From contig NZ_CP132311.1 in the NCBI RefSeq assembly GCF_030733845.1, positions 368,501-432,500 on the forward strand: DNA of 64,000 nt, in the 5' to 3' direction. The notes under the pieces were generated by a model. That model saw only the letters and a list, made by a program, of their open reading frames with translations, did no database searches and was not told the DNA's origin. This document shows, piece by piece, positions 21,491 to 31,787 of the stretch (position 1 is its first letter; each line of letters begins with the position of its first letter). The stretch comes from Shinella zoogloeoides. Lineage in GTDB: Bacteria > Pseudomonadota > Alphaproteobacteria > Rhizobiales > Rhizobiaceae. Made by a program: the position numbers and the translations under genes.

Positions 21491-21657
21491 GAGGCACCGG
21501 TTTTGTTGACGATGGCGCCATCATACCGAGAGTTTGACCCTTTACTAGCTCCCCCCAGGGGGTAGAAAACGCGATTTTTCAGGATTTTATGCGCACGCCG
21601 TCGGTTGACATTCGCCCGCGATCACCGAAAGGAAGGCATCGAACAGGGGCTGGATAC

Positions 21658-22839
21658 GTGGCAGAGCGGCGGGACGTCGTCATTATCGGAGCAGGCGCGG
21701 CAGGCATGATGTGCGCCATCGAGGCGGGCCGGCGCGGGCGCCGCGTGCTCGTCATCGACCATGCCCGCGCGCCCGGTGAGAAAATCCGCATTTCCGGCGG
21801 TGGGCGCTGCAACTTCACCAATATTCATGCTGGGCCGAAGAATTTCCTCTCCGCCAATCCGCACTTCTGCAAGTCGGCGCTCGCGCGCTACACGCCGCGC
21901 GATTTCCTCGATCTCGTCGAGCGTCACCGCATCCCCTGGCATGAGAAGACGCTAGGGCAGCTCTTCTGCGACAATTCGGCGAAGGACATCATCGCCATGC
22001 TGCTGGCCGAGATGAAGGCGGCGGGCGCGGAGTTGCGGCTTTCGACGACGATCGATGCCGTCGAGCATGACGGCAATGCCTTCCGCATCGTCACGGAGAG
22101 CGGCATCGTGGAAGCCGCATCGCTCGTCGTGGCGACGGGCGGCAAGTCCATCCCGAAGATGGGCGCGACGGGTTTTGCCTATCGCATCGCCGAGCAGTTC
22201 GGCCTGCCGGTCGTCGAGACCCGCGCCGGCCTCGTGCCGCTGATGCTCGATCCCGCGACGCTGGCCGCCCATGAGGGGCTGCCGGGCGTCGCCGTCGACG
22301 TCATCGCCCGCCACGGCAAGACGGAGTTCCGGGAGGCCGCGCTCTTCACGCATCGCGGCCTCAGCGGCCCCGCCATCCTCCAGATCTCCTCCTACTGGCG
22401 GGATGGCGAGGAGATTTCCCTCGCCATCCGCCCGGATGTGGATTTTGCCGCCGTCATCGCCGCCGCCCGGCGCGCGAACGGCCGGCAGGCGTTGCAGACC
22501 GTGCTCGCCGAGCACATGCCGAAGAAGCTCGCGCAGCTCCTTGTCACCGAACTTGGCATCGACGGGCCGCTTGCCGAGCAGCCGGGGCGGCGCATCGATG
22601 CGCTGGTCCAGCGGCTCGGCGACTGGCGCCTGCGCCCGCCGGGCTCGGAAGGCTACCGCACGGCGGAAGTCACCCTCGGCGGCGTCGATACGGCCGCGCT
22701 CGATTCCCGCAGCATGGCGGCAAGGGCCGTGCCCGGGCTTTACTTTATCGGCGAGGCGGTGGACGTCACCGGCTGGCTCGGCGGCTACAATTTCCAATGG
22801 GCCTGGGCTTCGGGCCATGCGGCGGGCCAGGACGTATGA
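21658..22839 (+). CDS. HI0933/BaiN-family NAD(P)/FAD-dependent oxidoreductase
   Basis: A 393-residue flavoprotein of the HI0933-like family. The FAD motif IIGAGAAGMMCAIEAGRRG is near residue 8, SGGGRCNFTN near 47, and the C-terminal GGVDTAALDSRSM and FIGEAVDVTGWLGGYN near 335-370 are hallmarks of the family. The physiological substrate of most members is unknown; a role in bile-acid reduction is known only for gut bacteria. The GTG at 21658 places the FAD motif at the usual distance from the N-terminus and follows AGGGG; an ATG at 21589 in the same frame would add 23 residues of low quality. It stands alone. Confidence 0.85.
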   Translation: MAERRDVVIIGAGAAGMMCAIEAGRRGRRVLVIDHARAPGEKIRISGGGRCNFTNIHAGPKNFLSANPHFCKSALARYTPRDFLDLVERHRIPWHEKTLGQLFCDNSAKDIIAMLLAEMKAAGAELRLSTTIDAVEHDGNAFRIVTESGIVEAASLVVATGGKSIPKMGATGFAYRIAEQFGLPVVETRAGLVPLMLDPATLAAHEGLPGVAVDVIARHGKTEFREAALFTHRGLSGPAILQISSYWRDGEEISLAIRPDVDFAAVIAAARRANGRQALQTVLAEHMPKKLAQLLVTELGIDGPLAEQPGRRIDALVQRLGDWRLRPPGSEGYRTAEVTLGGVDTAALDSRSMAARAVPGLYFIGEAVDVTGWLGGYNFQWAWASGHAAGQDV

Positions 22840-22986
22840 GTTCCCAGCGATCTTTACCGTCCATTAAGGCCTTGGGGCGGATGCTCCCGAAAGGTCGGCC
22901 TTCCGGAACGCCGGAAGCAGCATGATGTGGGCCGGCTGGCCGGATCGTCTCCGGATTGCCTGTATTTCGTAACGGAGTATCGCCGC

Positions 22987-23124
22987 ATGCCCGCCAGAAA
23001 CCGTCCTGCCCGTGCCGTTGCCATTGCCGTTGCCGAGGAAAGCCGCCGCAGGCTGCTGGCGATCGGCGTCAATTGCACGTTGGCCGCGATCCTCCTTGCC
23101 AGTCTCGCCTTTGCCGTGCTCTAG
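22987..23124 (+). CDS. Possible 45-residue membrane protein
   Basis: A short frame with ATG at 22987 behind GGAG (nine bases spacing) encodes 45 residues: a basic N-terminal half (MPARNRPARAVAIAVAEESR) and one C-terminal membrane segment (about residues 24-44, AIGVNCTLAAILLASLAFAV). The basic-then-hydrophobic order fits a single-pass small membrane protein. It lies between the flavoprotein gene and the chemoreceptor gene. No family recognised; conservation in relatives would be needed to accept it. Confidence 0.42.
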   Translation: MPARNRPARAVAIAVAEESRRRLLAIGVNCTLAAILLASLAFAVL

Positions 23125-23364
23125 CGCTGTCTGACCGTCATAAATCGGTTTAAGCGGTGATGGAATTTTAAAGATTGCCGCCGATGATCCGCGCATAGGG
23201 TTCCGGATGCCGCGTCCCCATGACGGACGCTGACGTGGCGCGCAATGATTGCTCCCCCGGATTAGCGGCATTGCGGCCGCATGAAAGTCGGTAATCCGGC
23301 GTCCGAATCCTGGGGAGGCCCGAAAAGGGCAGGGGTGGAGCACGCCGACAACGGATGTTCCGCC

Positions 23365-25887
23365 ATGTTCATTGACAAGATTCTCGCCCGTTTCAAGATC
23401 CAGACGAAGGTTCTGGTTTTCATCCTGCCCTTCGTGCTCAGCATCTGCGCCGTGGGCTTTACCGGGCTTTACGCCTCCGGCCTGCTGCAAGGCCGCATGG
23501 AGATTTCCAACAGCGTCCTCCAGTCGCTCAGCGGCTTCAAGGACGTCTATGCCGGCATGAACCGGTTCCTTCAGAATACCAGCGAGGAAAGCCGCAATGC
23601 CGTGCACGAGCGCCTGACGGCGCAGGTCGGCGTGCTCCAGGCGACGATGGACGGTCTGGCGCCTGATGCCGACAAGTCCAAGCTGGTCGATGCCGAGGCG
23701 CAGACCAAGGGTATCGAGGCCCGCATGGATGGTCTCTGGGCGCTCTATGTGAGTGAGATCGGCCTGCACGACACGATGACCGGCAACCTCAACACCCTCT
23801 CCAGCGAGCAGGTGAAGATCCTCGACGAGGCGACCAAGCTCCAGCGCACGGTGCGGCAGAACGAGAACGCAGCCAAGAGCATGCTGCGCGAGGCCGAGCG
23901 CCTGACCAATGCCAGCAAGTTCTTCGGCGAGTTCCTGTCCGAGTTCAGCCGGGGCGCGACGCCCGAAGACCAGATGAAGCTGGTCAAGGAGCGCTATCCC
24001 TTCTTCACGAAGACCGAGCGCTCGATCGCGATGATCCTGCCGAAGAACCAGAAGGTCGTCTCGATCACCATTCGCAACACGATCGAAGAATTGAGCGGTC
24101 TGCTCTCCTCGTCGGATCCGGCGAGCGTCACCGTGCCGGAGATCGGCCGCCGGGTGAACCGCTTCCGCCAGGTCACCATTCAGCTTCAGGGCGCTGCCGC
24201 CGAAAAGATGCGCGAGGCGACCCGCATCTTCAACGAGCTCGACGCGCCGATCATCAAGTCCGAAGCGGTGCTCGGTTCCACGCGCAAGCTGGTCTCCTCG
24301 ATCGACGATATCGAGGTTGCCGCCGCGCGCTTCCTTGGCCAGACTTCGGAAAAGAACCGCGTCAAGCTGCTCGGCAACCTCTCCATCCTGCGCATCGACA
24401 TGAACGGCCTGCGCGGCGCGGCAAGCGGTCTTCCCTTCTTCGACAAGGTGGACGAGACGCTGCGCCCGGTGCTGGAGCGCATCGAGGCCGACAGCGCCGC
24501 CCTGGTGAAGATCAGCACCGAGCGCGCCGCCGATTTCGAGGCCGCGGGCCAGTCGATCGACACGATCTGGAACCTCCTGAGCCAGTTCGCCGAAGAACAG
24601 AAGACCAGCGCCGGCACCGAGCGTGAGAAGGCCAACCAGGTGTCGGTGCTCGCCACCGTCGCCGGTGCTGCGATCGCCATCCTTGCTGGCATCGCGCTGG
24701 TGCTGACGCTGAAGGGGCCGATCGGCCAGATCACCGGCGCCATGCGGCGCCTGGCCGACGGCTTCCTCGATACCGGCATTTCCGGCGAGGGCCGCGCCGA
24801 CGAGATCGGCGACATGGCTCGCGCGCTGGGCGTCTTCAAGGAGAACGCCCTGTCGAAAATCCGCATCGAGGAGGAGAGCGAGCAGCAGCGCGCCGCGGCG
24901 GAAGCCGAGCGCGCCCGCAACGACGCGGAAAAGCAGAGCCTCGACCGCGAGATCGACTTTGCCGTCAACGCGCTCGCCGCCGGCCTCGGCCGCCTCGCGC
25001 AGGGCGACCTGTCGCGCCAGATCGAGACGCCGTTCAACGGCCGCCTCGAACAACTCCGCCAGGACTTCAACGTCTCGCTCACCCGCCTGCAGGACACGCT
25101 CGGCCAGATCCGCAACAATGCGCTGTCGATCCAGCGCAGCGGCGCCGAAATGCTGCAATCGGGCGATGCGCTCGCCAAGCGCACCGAATCCCAGGCGTCC
25201 TCACTGGAGGAAACGGCCGCCGCCGTCGAGGAGATCACGGCGACCGTGCGCTCCTCCGCCGAGCGGGCGCACGAGGCCAACCTCGTCGTCGGCACGACCA
25301 AGCGTAGCGCCGACAGCTCCGCCGCGGTCGTCAACAACGCGATCGCCGCCATGGGCCGTATCGAGGGGGCCTCGCGCCAGATCGAGCAGATCATCGAGGT
25401 CATCGACGACATCGCCTTCCAGACCAATCTGCTGGCGCTGAACGCCGGTATCGAGGCGGCGCGCGCCGGCGAGGCCGGCAAGGGCTTCGCGGTCGTGGCG
25501 CAGGAAGTACGCGAACTCGCCCAGCGCTCCGCGCAGGCCGCCAAGGAGATCAAGGGTCTTATCGAGAAATCGACGAGCGAGGTCAGTGCCGGCTCGCACC
25601 TCGTGCAGGAGACGGGTGCGGTGCTGGCCGCGATCAGCCAGCAGATCGTCACCGTCAGCCAGCATGTCGACATGATGGCGACGGCGAGCCGCGACCAGGC
25701 GGCGGCACTGCAGGAGGTCAACGGCTCCGTCAACCAGATGGACCAGATGACACAGCAGAACGCCTCGATGGTCGATCTCACCACCGCCGCCAGCCGCAAG
25801 CTCGCGGGCGACGCCGACACGCTGATGATGCTGGTCGAGCAGTTCCGCCTGGAAGCGGACGAGACGGCGGTCTACCGCGCGGCGTGA
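23365..25887 (+). CDS. Methyl-accepting chemotaxis protein
   Basis: An 840-residue transmembrane chemoreceptor. Membrane segments lie at about residues 12-34 and 427-452, leaving an unusually long (about 390-residue) helical periplasmic sensor. HAMP regions follow (around 452-505 and again near 540-590, with [20 protein letters not shown] between), then the signalling domain with the hairpin tip [20 protein letters not shown] at about 680-700. It signals ligand occupancy to CheA/CheW. No che genes are nearby and the ligand cannot be told. The ATG at 23365 is chosen because the membrane anchor starts just after it ([17 protein letters not shown]); the frame is open 28 codons further upstream. 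Confidence 0.93.
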   Translation: MFIDKILARFKIQTKVLVFILPFVLSICAVGFTGLYASGLLQGRMEISNSVLQSLSGFKDVYAGMNRFLQNTSEESRNAVHERLTAQVGVLQATMDGLAPDADKSKLVDAEAQTKGIEARMDGLWALYVSEIGLHDTMTGNLNTLSSEQVKILDEATKLQRTVRQNENAAKSMLREAERLTNASKFFGEFLSEFSRGATPEDQMKLVKERYPFFTKTERSIAMILPKNQKVVSITIRNTIEELSGLLSSSDPASVTVPEIGRRVNRFRQVTIQLQGAAAEKMREATRIFNELDAPIIKSEAVLGSTRKLVSSIDDIEVAAARFLGQTSEKNRVKLLGNLSILRIDMNGLRGAASGLPFFDKVDETLRPVLERIEADSAALVKISTERAADFEAAGQSIDTIWNLLSQFAEEQKTSAGTEREKANQVSVLATVAGAAIAILAGIALVLTLKGPIGQITGAMRRLADGFLDTGISGEGRADEIGDMARALGVFKENALSKIRIEEESEQQRAAAEAERARNDAEKQSLDREIDFAVNALAAGLGRLAQGDLSRQIETPFNGRLEQLRQDFNVSLTRLQDTLGQIRNNALSIQRSGAEMLQSGDALAKRTESQASSLEETAAAVEEITATVRSSAERAHEANLVVGTTKRSADSSAAVVNNAIAAMGRIEGASRQIEQIIEVIDDIAFQTNLLALNAGIEAARAGEAGKGFAVVAQEVRELAQRSAQAAKEIKGLIEKSTSEVSAGSHLVQETGAVLAAISQQIVTVSQHVDMMATASRDQAAALQEVNGSVNQMDQMTQQNASMVDLTTAASRKLAGDADTLMMLVEQFRLEADETAVYRAA

Positions 25888-25903
25888 AGGACGACCCCCA
25901 AGC

Positions 25904-25937
25904 AATAGATGGCCTGGCTCTGCCGGGCCATTCTATT
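25904..25937. terminator. Stem-loop between chemoreceptor gene and the small minus-strand gene
   Basis: Imperfect inverted repeat AATAGATGGCCTGGC/GCCGGGCCATTCTATT with one bulge and a TCT loop, 16 bases after the chemoreceptor stop. The stop codon of the minus-strand small gene lies inside the right arm, so it may serve both strands. Confidence 0.55.
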
Positions 25938-26079
25938 TCCACGGATGCAGGGACGGAATGAAGAGGGATAGCCACAGGCGGAAAGGTCCTTTCTCGCGGA
26001 GGTGGTCGAATTCCAGTTTGCGGCGGCGGGGTTTCTGCGAGAGCTCGAAGAGCATGGCAAAGCCGAGCATGTCGTGCAT
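25933..26079 (-). CDS. Possible 48-residue protein, unknown function
   Basis: A short frame not obvious at usual length cut-offs. ATG at 26079 is preceded five bases upstream by a strong AGGAGA ribosome site. The 48-residue product begins MHDMLGFAMLFELSQKPRRR and continues with a charged stretch and a C-terminal part rich in Trp, Leu, Phe and Pro (RLWLSLFIPSLHPWK). The mix of a short hydrophobic N-terminus, a basic middle and an aromatic C-terminus suggests membrane association. It is divergent from the LysR-type gene at 26238, with a 158-base gap, and ends in a stem-loop. I do not know the family; the ribosome site and the clean stop are the evidence. Confidence 0.5.
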   Translation of the reverse strand: MHDMLGFAMLFELSQKPRRRKLEFDHLREKGPFRLWLSLFIPSLHPWK

Positions 26080-26237
26080 GTCTGTCTCCTGTCGAAAAGC
26101 AACGCCACGCCGTGGCGCGGGAAGGCGCGTTGGGCGGGTCTGGAATGGATCGCGTCGGCTGCGTTAGGCGAACAAAGGAAAACTACCCTTCAAATTCGCA
26201 TTCCCGTAGGGAAGAAAGCGCACTATGTTTTTCATCC

Positions 26238-27110
26238 ATGAAAGACATATCGTGGGAATCCTATCGCATCTTCCTGGAGGTCGCCCGGCAGGGCGGGCTT
26301 ACCGCCGCCGCCGAGGTATCGGGCTTCAGCCCCGCAACCGTAGGGCGGCGCGTCTTGCAGGTAGAGGAGGCCATAGGCCGTCCGCTCTTTTTACGCAGCC
26401 AGACGGGATACCGGCTGACGGGCGACGGGCAGGCACTGTTCGACAAGCTGCTCGCCATGGAATCGGTCGCGCGCGGCGTCGAGAGCTGGCGCCAGGAAGG
26501 ACAAGGCGCCAGCTTCGTGCGGGTGATGGCCGGAACCTGGGTGGCGTGGCTGATCTGCGAGAATATCTCTGCAGTCTGCACCGCGCGCGACCCCTTCCGT
26601 CTGGGTATCTCGATTTCCGAGCGCCGTGCCACGCTTGCGCATCGCGAAGTGGATGTCGGCATACGCGCGGTGGAACCGGCGGAGCCGAGCCTGATCAGCC
26701 GGCATGCGGGTGAGGTGGCATACGCGGCCTATCGCCGGAAGAATGCCGGGGAAGCGCTCGCCGGCCGCTGGCTGGCGATATCTGAGCAGGATGCGGTGTC
26801 GCCTTATCTGCGCTGGCCGCACGAGCGGCAACATGGCGCGATCGCCATCCTCGTCAGTCGTCCGCGGTCACTGCTCGATCTCGTGCGTGCGGGCGCGGGA
26901 CTGGCCGTCTTGCCCTGTTTTGTCGGAGATCTCGATCCCGAGCTGGAACGGGCGGGCGAGGAGATCCGCGACCTTCGCCATCACCAGTGGATCGTCGCCA
27001 ACAGCGAGGACCGGCACCGGCGCGACATCCGCACCGTTTCCGACCGGTTGTTCAAGCTCCTGAAAAGTCACGCCGATCTTTTCGCCGGCAAGCGCCCGAG
27101 CCGGACATGA
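26238..27110 (+). CDS. LysR-family transcriptional regulator
   Basis: A 290-residue regulator with an N-terminal winged helix-turn-helix (about residues 5-62: SYRIFLEVARQGGLTAAAEV, then GRRVLQVEEAIGRPLF) and a LysR-type effector domain. The effector half begins with RVMAGTWVAWLICENIS near residue 95. The 'lS.aTVGRRV..lE...G..LF' pattern places it in the subgroup typical of regulators with a divergent neighbour target. The only divergent neighbour here is the 48-residue frame. The ATG at 26238 matches the family N-terminus; no good ribosome site precedes it. Target and effector are unknown. Confidence 0.85.
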   Translation: MKDISWESYRIFLEVARQGGLTAAAEVSGFSPATVGRRVLQVEEAIGRPLFLRSQTGYRLTGDGQALFDKLLAMESVARGVESWRQEGQGASFVRVMAGTWVAWLICENISAVCTARDPFRLGISISERRATLAHREVDVGIRAVEPAEPSLISRHAGEVAYAAYRRKNAGEALAGRWLAISEQDAVSPYLRWPHERQHGAIAILVSRPRSLLDLVRAGAGLAVLPCFVGDLDPELERAGEEIRDLRHHQWIVANSEDRHRRDIRTVSDRLFKLLKSHADLFAGKRPSRT

Positions 27111-27112
27111 AA

Positions 27113-27139
27113 ATCCCCGGCGCAGGGAACGCCGGGGAT
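27113..27139. terminator. Bidirectional stem-loop between LysR gene and the aceA-linked small gene
   Basis: A perfect 10-bp stem ATCCCCGGCG/CGCCGGGGAT with loop CAGGGAA lies between two converging genes, followed by CGTTCTT on the + strand and preceded by AAAA, i.e. T-rich on the minus strand read-out. Confidence 0.7.
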
Positions 27140-27164
27140 CGTTCTTCGACTGGAGATGCTTTTG

Positions 27165-27404
27165 TCAGCCGCGGCCCTGCGTCACGATGACCGGGATCAG
27201 GAGGTCGCCCCAGTTGCCCTCTCCGCCGTGGTGGCGGGCGGAGCGGACGAGTTCGACCGAGACGCCGGCCTCGACCGCCTTCATGACGGACTGGTTGAGG
27301 CGGTGCAGGTCGTTGGCGACCATGCGGATCATGGCCTGCTGGTCGGCGGTCATGGCGGAAGCCTGTTCTTCGGCTCGTTCCTTGACGCGGGTCTGGACTG
27401 TCAT
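27165..27404 (-). CDS. Conserved small protein linked to isocitrate lyase
   Basis: A 79-residue soluble protein with a helical first half (MTVQTRVKERAEEQASAM, then MIRMVANDLHRLNQSVMKAVE) and a Gly-rich end (ARHHGGEGNWGDLLIPVIV). The start has AGGAGA eight bases upstream. It lies 97 bases after aceA on the same strand and may be read from the aceA transcript. The sequence looks like a genuine small protein, and I recall a hypothetical gene in this position in other rhizobia, but I cannot name a function. It could be an accessory factor of the glyoxylate shunt; that is speculation from position. Confidence 0.68.
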   Translation of the reverse strand: MTVQTRVKERAEEQASAMTADQQAMIRMVANDLHRLNQSVMKAVEAGVSVELVRSARHHGGEGNWGDLLIPVIVTQGRG

Positions 27405-27501
27405 GGCATTTCTCCTCTTCTGAGCATTTTGCAGGTAGGCGGTAGGCCTGCCGTCGCAGGAAATGCGGCTCTATGGGGTTCTTGAAGATTGATGTTCGGG
27501 G

Positions 27502-28791
<1,290 letters not shown>

Positions 28792-29010
28792 GGTGTCCTC
28801 CGGTATGATATGTCGGGATCGGGTGCCGGTCTCTTCGCTGTCCGATTTCATGTGACATTATTTACATCGCAGCGCACAATAGATCGAGAAAAATCCGGAA
28901 AATCAGCGATGCAATCGGGTAATGATGTATTGCCTTTGACAGGATCGCTCTGTAAAAAAGTAAATCCTGTAAAAGATGTACCCGGCGCGATCGTGTAAAG
29001 GATTTGACAT
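28792..29010. promoter_or_regulatory. aceA/regulator divergent control region with TGTAAA repeats
   Basis: An AT-rich 219-base region between divergent aceA and its presumed regulator. TGTAAA occurs at 28951-28956, 28968-28973 and 28994-28999, and the inverted form TTTACA at 28861-28866. The first two copies form the tandem motif (C)TGTAAAA spaced 17 bases start to start. These are candidate binding sites for the XRE/ScfR-type protein. Confidence 0.5.
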
Positions 29011-30426
29011 ATGGTGGAGAACAAGATCTTTGCCGGCCCGAAAGTCCGGCGCATCCGCAATGTGCTCGGCCTGACCCAGACGGCGATGGCCGAGGGACTG
29101 TCGATCTCGCCCTCCTACCTCAACCTCATCGAGCGCAATCAGCGGCCGCTGACGGTGCAGCTCCTGCTGCGGCTCGCCTCCGTCTATAAGGTGGACCTCG
29201 ACGAGCTCCAGGGCGAAAGCGCCGGCAATGCGCGCCAGCTTCGCGAAGTCTTCGCCGATCCGCTGCTCGCCGGCGAACTACCGGGCGATCACGAACTGGT
29301 GGAGATCGCCGATGCCGCGCCGAACGTGGCGAGCGGCATCCTGAAGCTCTACCGTGCCTATCGTGAGCAGGCCGCGCGCCTCACCGACCTTGCCGAGGTG
29401 CTCGCCCGGGAAGGCCATGCGACCATGCTCTCGGGCGCCTTGCTGCCGATGGACGAGGTGCGCGACAAGCTGGAGAACCGCCCGAACTATTTCGGCGCCA
29501 TCGACGAGGCGGCCGAACGGTTCCATGCGGCGCTCGCGCCGGGCGATGACCTTGCGTCGGCGCTCAAGGGCTGGCTGCGCAAGGAGCATGGGGTCGTCGT
29601 GCGCCTTTTGCCGGTCCATACCATGCCGAACCTGCGCCGCCGCTTCGATCGGCACTCCATGCGCCTCTTCCTGTCCGAGCGCCTGTCGCCCTTCGACCAG
29701 TTGCGCGAGATCGCCATGGAAACGGTGCAGCTTGCGCTACAGGACGAGATCTTCGCCGAACTCGACCTCCTCGCCTTCACGACGGCGGAGGCCAGGCGCA
29801 TCGCCCGCTTCGAGCTGGCGCGTTACGCCGCCCATGCGCTGATGATGCCCTATGAGGCCTTTCATTCGACGGCGCAGCGTGCGCGTTACGATATCGACGT
29901 GCTGCGCTCGCGCTTCGGCGTCTCCTACGAGCAGGCGGCGAACCGGCTCACCATGCTGCAGCGGCCGGGCAAGGCGGGCGTGCCCTTCTTCATGCTGGAG
30001 ATGGACAATGCCGGCAACCGCTTCCGCCGTGCCGGCGCGCAGGGCTTCCCGCAGGCCCGGTTCGGCGGGGGCTGTCCGAAGCTCGGCGTGCATTCCGCCT
30101 TTTCCCAGCCGGGCCAGATTCTCGTCGATCGTGTGGAAATGCCCGATGGCGCCGCGTTCCTGACGGTCTCCCGCACCCTGGAGGGCCCGCAGGGCGTCTT
30201 TGCCGAACGCGTGCGTCGCACGGCGCTTCTCCTCGGCTGCGATGCGGCGCATGCGGAGGAGACCGTGTACGGGGAAGCGGTGCGGCGCGAGGGTGCCGTT
30301 GCCGTCGGCACGGCATGCCGGCTGTGCGAGCGGCAAGGCTGTCTGGCGCGGGCCGAACCGCCCGTCACGCGACCGCTGGGGCTGGACGAGATGGTGGCGG
30401 GCCTCAGCCTTTTCGACTTCCAGTAA
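29011..30426 (+). CDS. XRE-family regulator of the short-chain fatty acyl (ScfR/RamB-like) group
   Basis: A 471-residue regulator with an N-terminal XRE helix-turn-helix (about residues 9-65: VRRIRNVLGLTQTAMAEGL, then SYLNLIERNQRPLTVQ), a middle ImmA/IrrE-like domain (about 190-300, with HSMRLFLSERLSPFDQL), and a C-terminal domain with a Cys motif ACRLCERQGC near residue 437. This architecture matches the ScfR/RamB family, whose members control glyoxylate-shunt and propionyl/acyl-CoA genes. It is divergent from aceA, so control of isocitrate lyase is the obvious hypothesis. The ATG start follows AAAGGA. Confidence 0.85.
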   Translation: MVENKIFAGPKVRRIRNVLGLTQTAMAEGLSISPSYLNLIERNQRPLTVQLLLRLASVYKVDLDELQGESAGNARQLREVFADPLLAGELPGDHELVEIADAAPNVASGILKLYRAYREQAARLTDLAEVLAREGHATMLSGALLPMDEVRDKLENRPNYFGAIDEAAERFHAALAPGDDLASALKGWLRKEHGVVVRLLPVHTMPNLRRRFDRHSMRLFLSERLSPFDQLREIAMETVQLALQDEIFAELDLLAFTTAEARRIARFELARYAAHALMMPYEAFHSTAQRARYDIDVLRSRFGVSYEQAANRLTMLQRPGKAGVPFFMLEMDNAGNRFRRAGAQGFPQARFGGGCPKLGVHSAFSQPGQILVDRVEMPDGAAFLTVSRTLEGPQGVFAERVRRTALLLGCDAAHAEETVYGEAVRREGAVAVGTACRLCERQGCLARAEPPVTRPLGLDEMVAGLSLFDFQ

Positions 30427-30610
30427 AATTCCGCTTGCTTTCCGGCGGCGATAGCGCTTCAAATATGATAGCAATGGGAACAATGTGATACAAAAATTCG
30501 ACCTTTGTTTGCGTAGAATGCAGCTTGTCGCCTCTCGAAAAACAACCATAATCGGCGACTGTTCTTCATACCAACGCATAGGCCCGTGAAAGAAACTGGG
30601 AGAAAAATCA

Positions 30611-31705
30611 ATGATAAGACGTACTCTTTTGGCGACTGCCGCTGCTGTCGCGCTGTTTGGCGCCGGCGGTGCCCTCGCACAGGAAAAAGTCGTAAACGTC
30701 TACAACTGGTCGGATTATATCGACTCGTCGATCATCGACGATTTTACCAAGGAAACCGGTATCAAGGTCGTCTACGACGTCTATGATTCCAACGAAATTC
30801 TCGAAACCAAGCTGCTTGCCGGCGGCACGGGCTATGACGTGGTGGTGCCCACCAATACCTTCCTCCAGCGCCAGATTTCCGCGGGCGTCTACCAGAAGCT
30901 CGACAAGTCCAAGCTGCCGAACCTCAAGAACATGTGGGACATGGTGAGCGAACGCATGCAGCCGTTCGATCCCGGCAACGAATATTCGATCAACTACATG
31001 TGGGGCACGATCGGCATCGGCTACAACAAGGCCAAGATCAAGGAAGCCTTCGGCACGGACCAGATCGATAGCTGGAACGTGATCTTCGATCCGGCGAACG
31101 CCGAAAAGCTCAAGGATTGCGGCATCAATCTGCTCGATTCCCCGACCGACATCATCCCGGTCACGCTCGCCTATCTCGGCCTCAACCCGGACAGCCATGA
31201 GCCGGCGGACATCGCCAAGGCCGAGGAAGCGCTGCAGAAGATCCGTCCCTTCGTGCGCAAGTTCCACTCGTCGGAATTCATCAACGGCCTTGCGAACGGC
31301 GACATCTGCATCGCCGTCGGCTGGTCCGGCGATATCTTCCAGGGCCGCGACCGCGCGGAAGAGGCCGGCAACGGCGTCGAGGTCGGCTACGTGATCCCCA
31401 AGGAAGGCACGCAGATGTGGTTCGATCAGATGGCCATCCCCGCCGATGCGCCGCATCCCGAGGAGGCCCATGCCTTCCTCGACTACATCATGCGCCCGGA
31501 AGTCATCGCCAAGGCATCGACCTACATCCACTACGCCAACGGCAACAAGGCGTCCCAGGCCGCGCTTCCGGAAGAAATCCTGAAGGATACGACCATCTAT
31601 CCGGATGACGAGACCCTGAAGAAGCTCTTCACCAACACGACGCTGGACGCAAAAACGCAGCGTCTGTTCACGCGGACGTGGACCAAGATCGTGACCGGCC
31701 AGTAA
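30611..31705 (+). CDS. potF: Putrescine/spermidine ABC transporter, substrate-binding protein
   Basis: A 364-residue PotF/PotD-type periplasmic binding protein. A signal peptide occupies residues 1-23 (MIRRTLLATAAAVALFG...ALA). The mature start VVNVYNWSDYIDSSIIDDF is the PotF family hallmark, with GGTGYDVVVPTNTFLQRQI near 75 and later VGWSGDIFQGRDRA near 235. Asp and Trp residues in these stretches contact the polyamine in known structures. It leads the potFGHI operon and has a GGGAGAA ribosome site. A stable stem-loop separates it from potG. Confidence 0.93.
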   Translation: MIRRTLLATAAAVALFGAGGALAQEKVVNVYNWSDYIDSSIIDDFTKETGIKVVYDVYDSNEILETKLLAGGTGYDVVVPTNTFLQRQISAGVYQKLDKSKLPNLKNMWDMVSERMQPFDPGNEYSINYMWGTIGIGYNKAKIKEAFGTDQIDSWNVIFDPANAEKLKDCGINLLDSPTDIIPVTLAYLGLNPDSHEPADIAKAEEALQKIRPFVRKFHSSEFINGLANGDICIAVGWSGDIFQGRDRAEEAGNGVEVGYVIPKEGTQMWFDQMAIPADAPHPEEAHAFLDYIMRPEVIAKASTYIHYANGNKASQAALPEEILKDTTIYPDDETLKKLFTNTTLDAKTQRLFTRTWTKIVTGQ

Positions 31706-31719
31706 GCGGCCAAGAGACG

Positions 31720-31748
31720 AATTGCCCGGAAGCATCTTCCGGGCAATT
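31720..31748 (+). terminator. Stem-loop after potF (attenuator / 3'-end stabiliser)
   Basis: A perfect 13-bp stem AATTGCCCGGAAG/CTTCCGGGCAATT with loop CAT, 14 bases after the potF stop and 39 bases before potG. No long T-run, so read-through into potG is expected while the upstream message is stabilised. Confidence 0.72.
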
Positions 31749-31787
31749 TCATTAGAGCTGCCAGAAAAAGAGAGTTGGGGACAGGCA

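Noticed and set aside
22864..25158. A 764-codon minus-strand open frame across the chemoreceptor gene
   Set aside because: Antisense shadow of a clear methyl-accepting chemotaxis protein.
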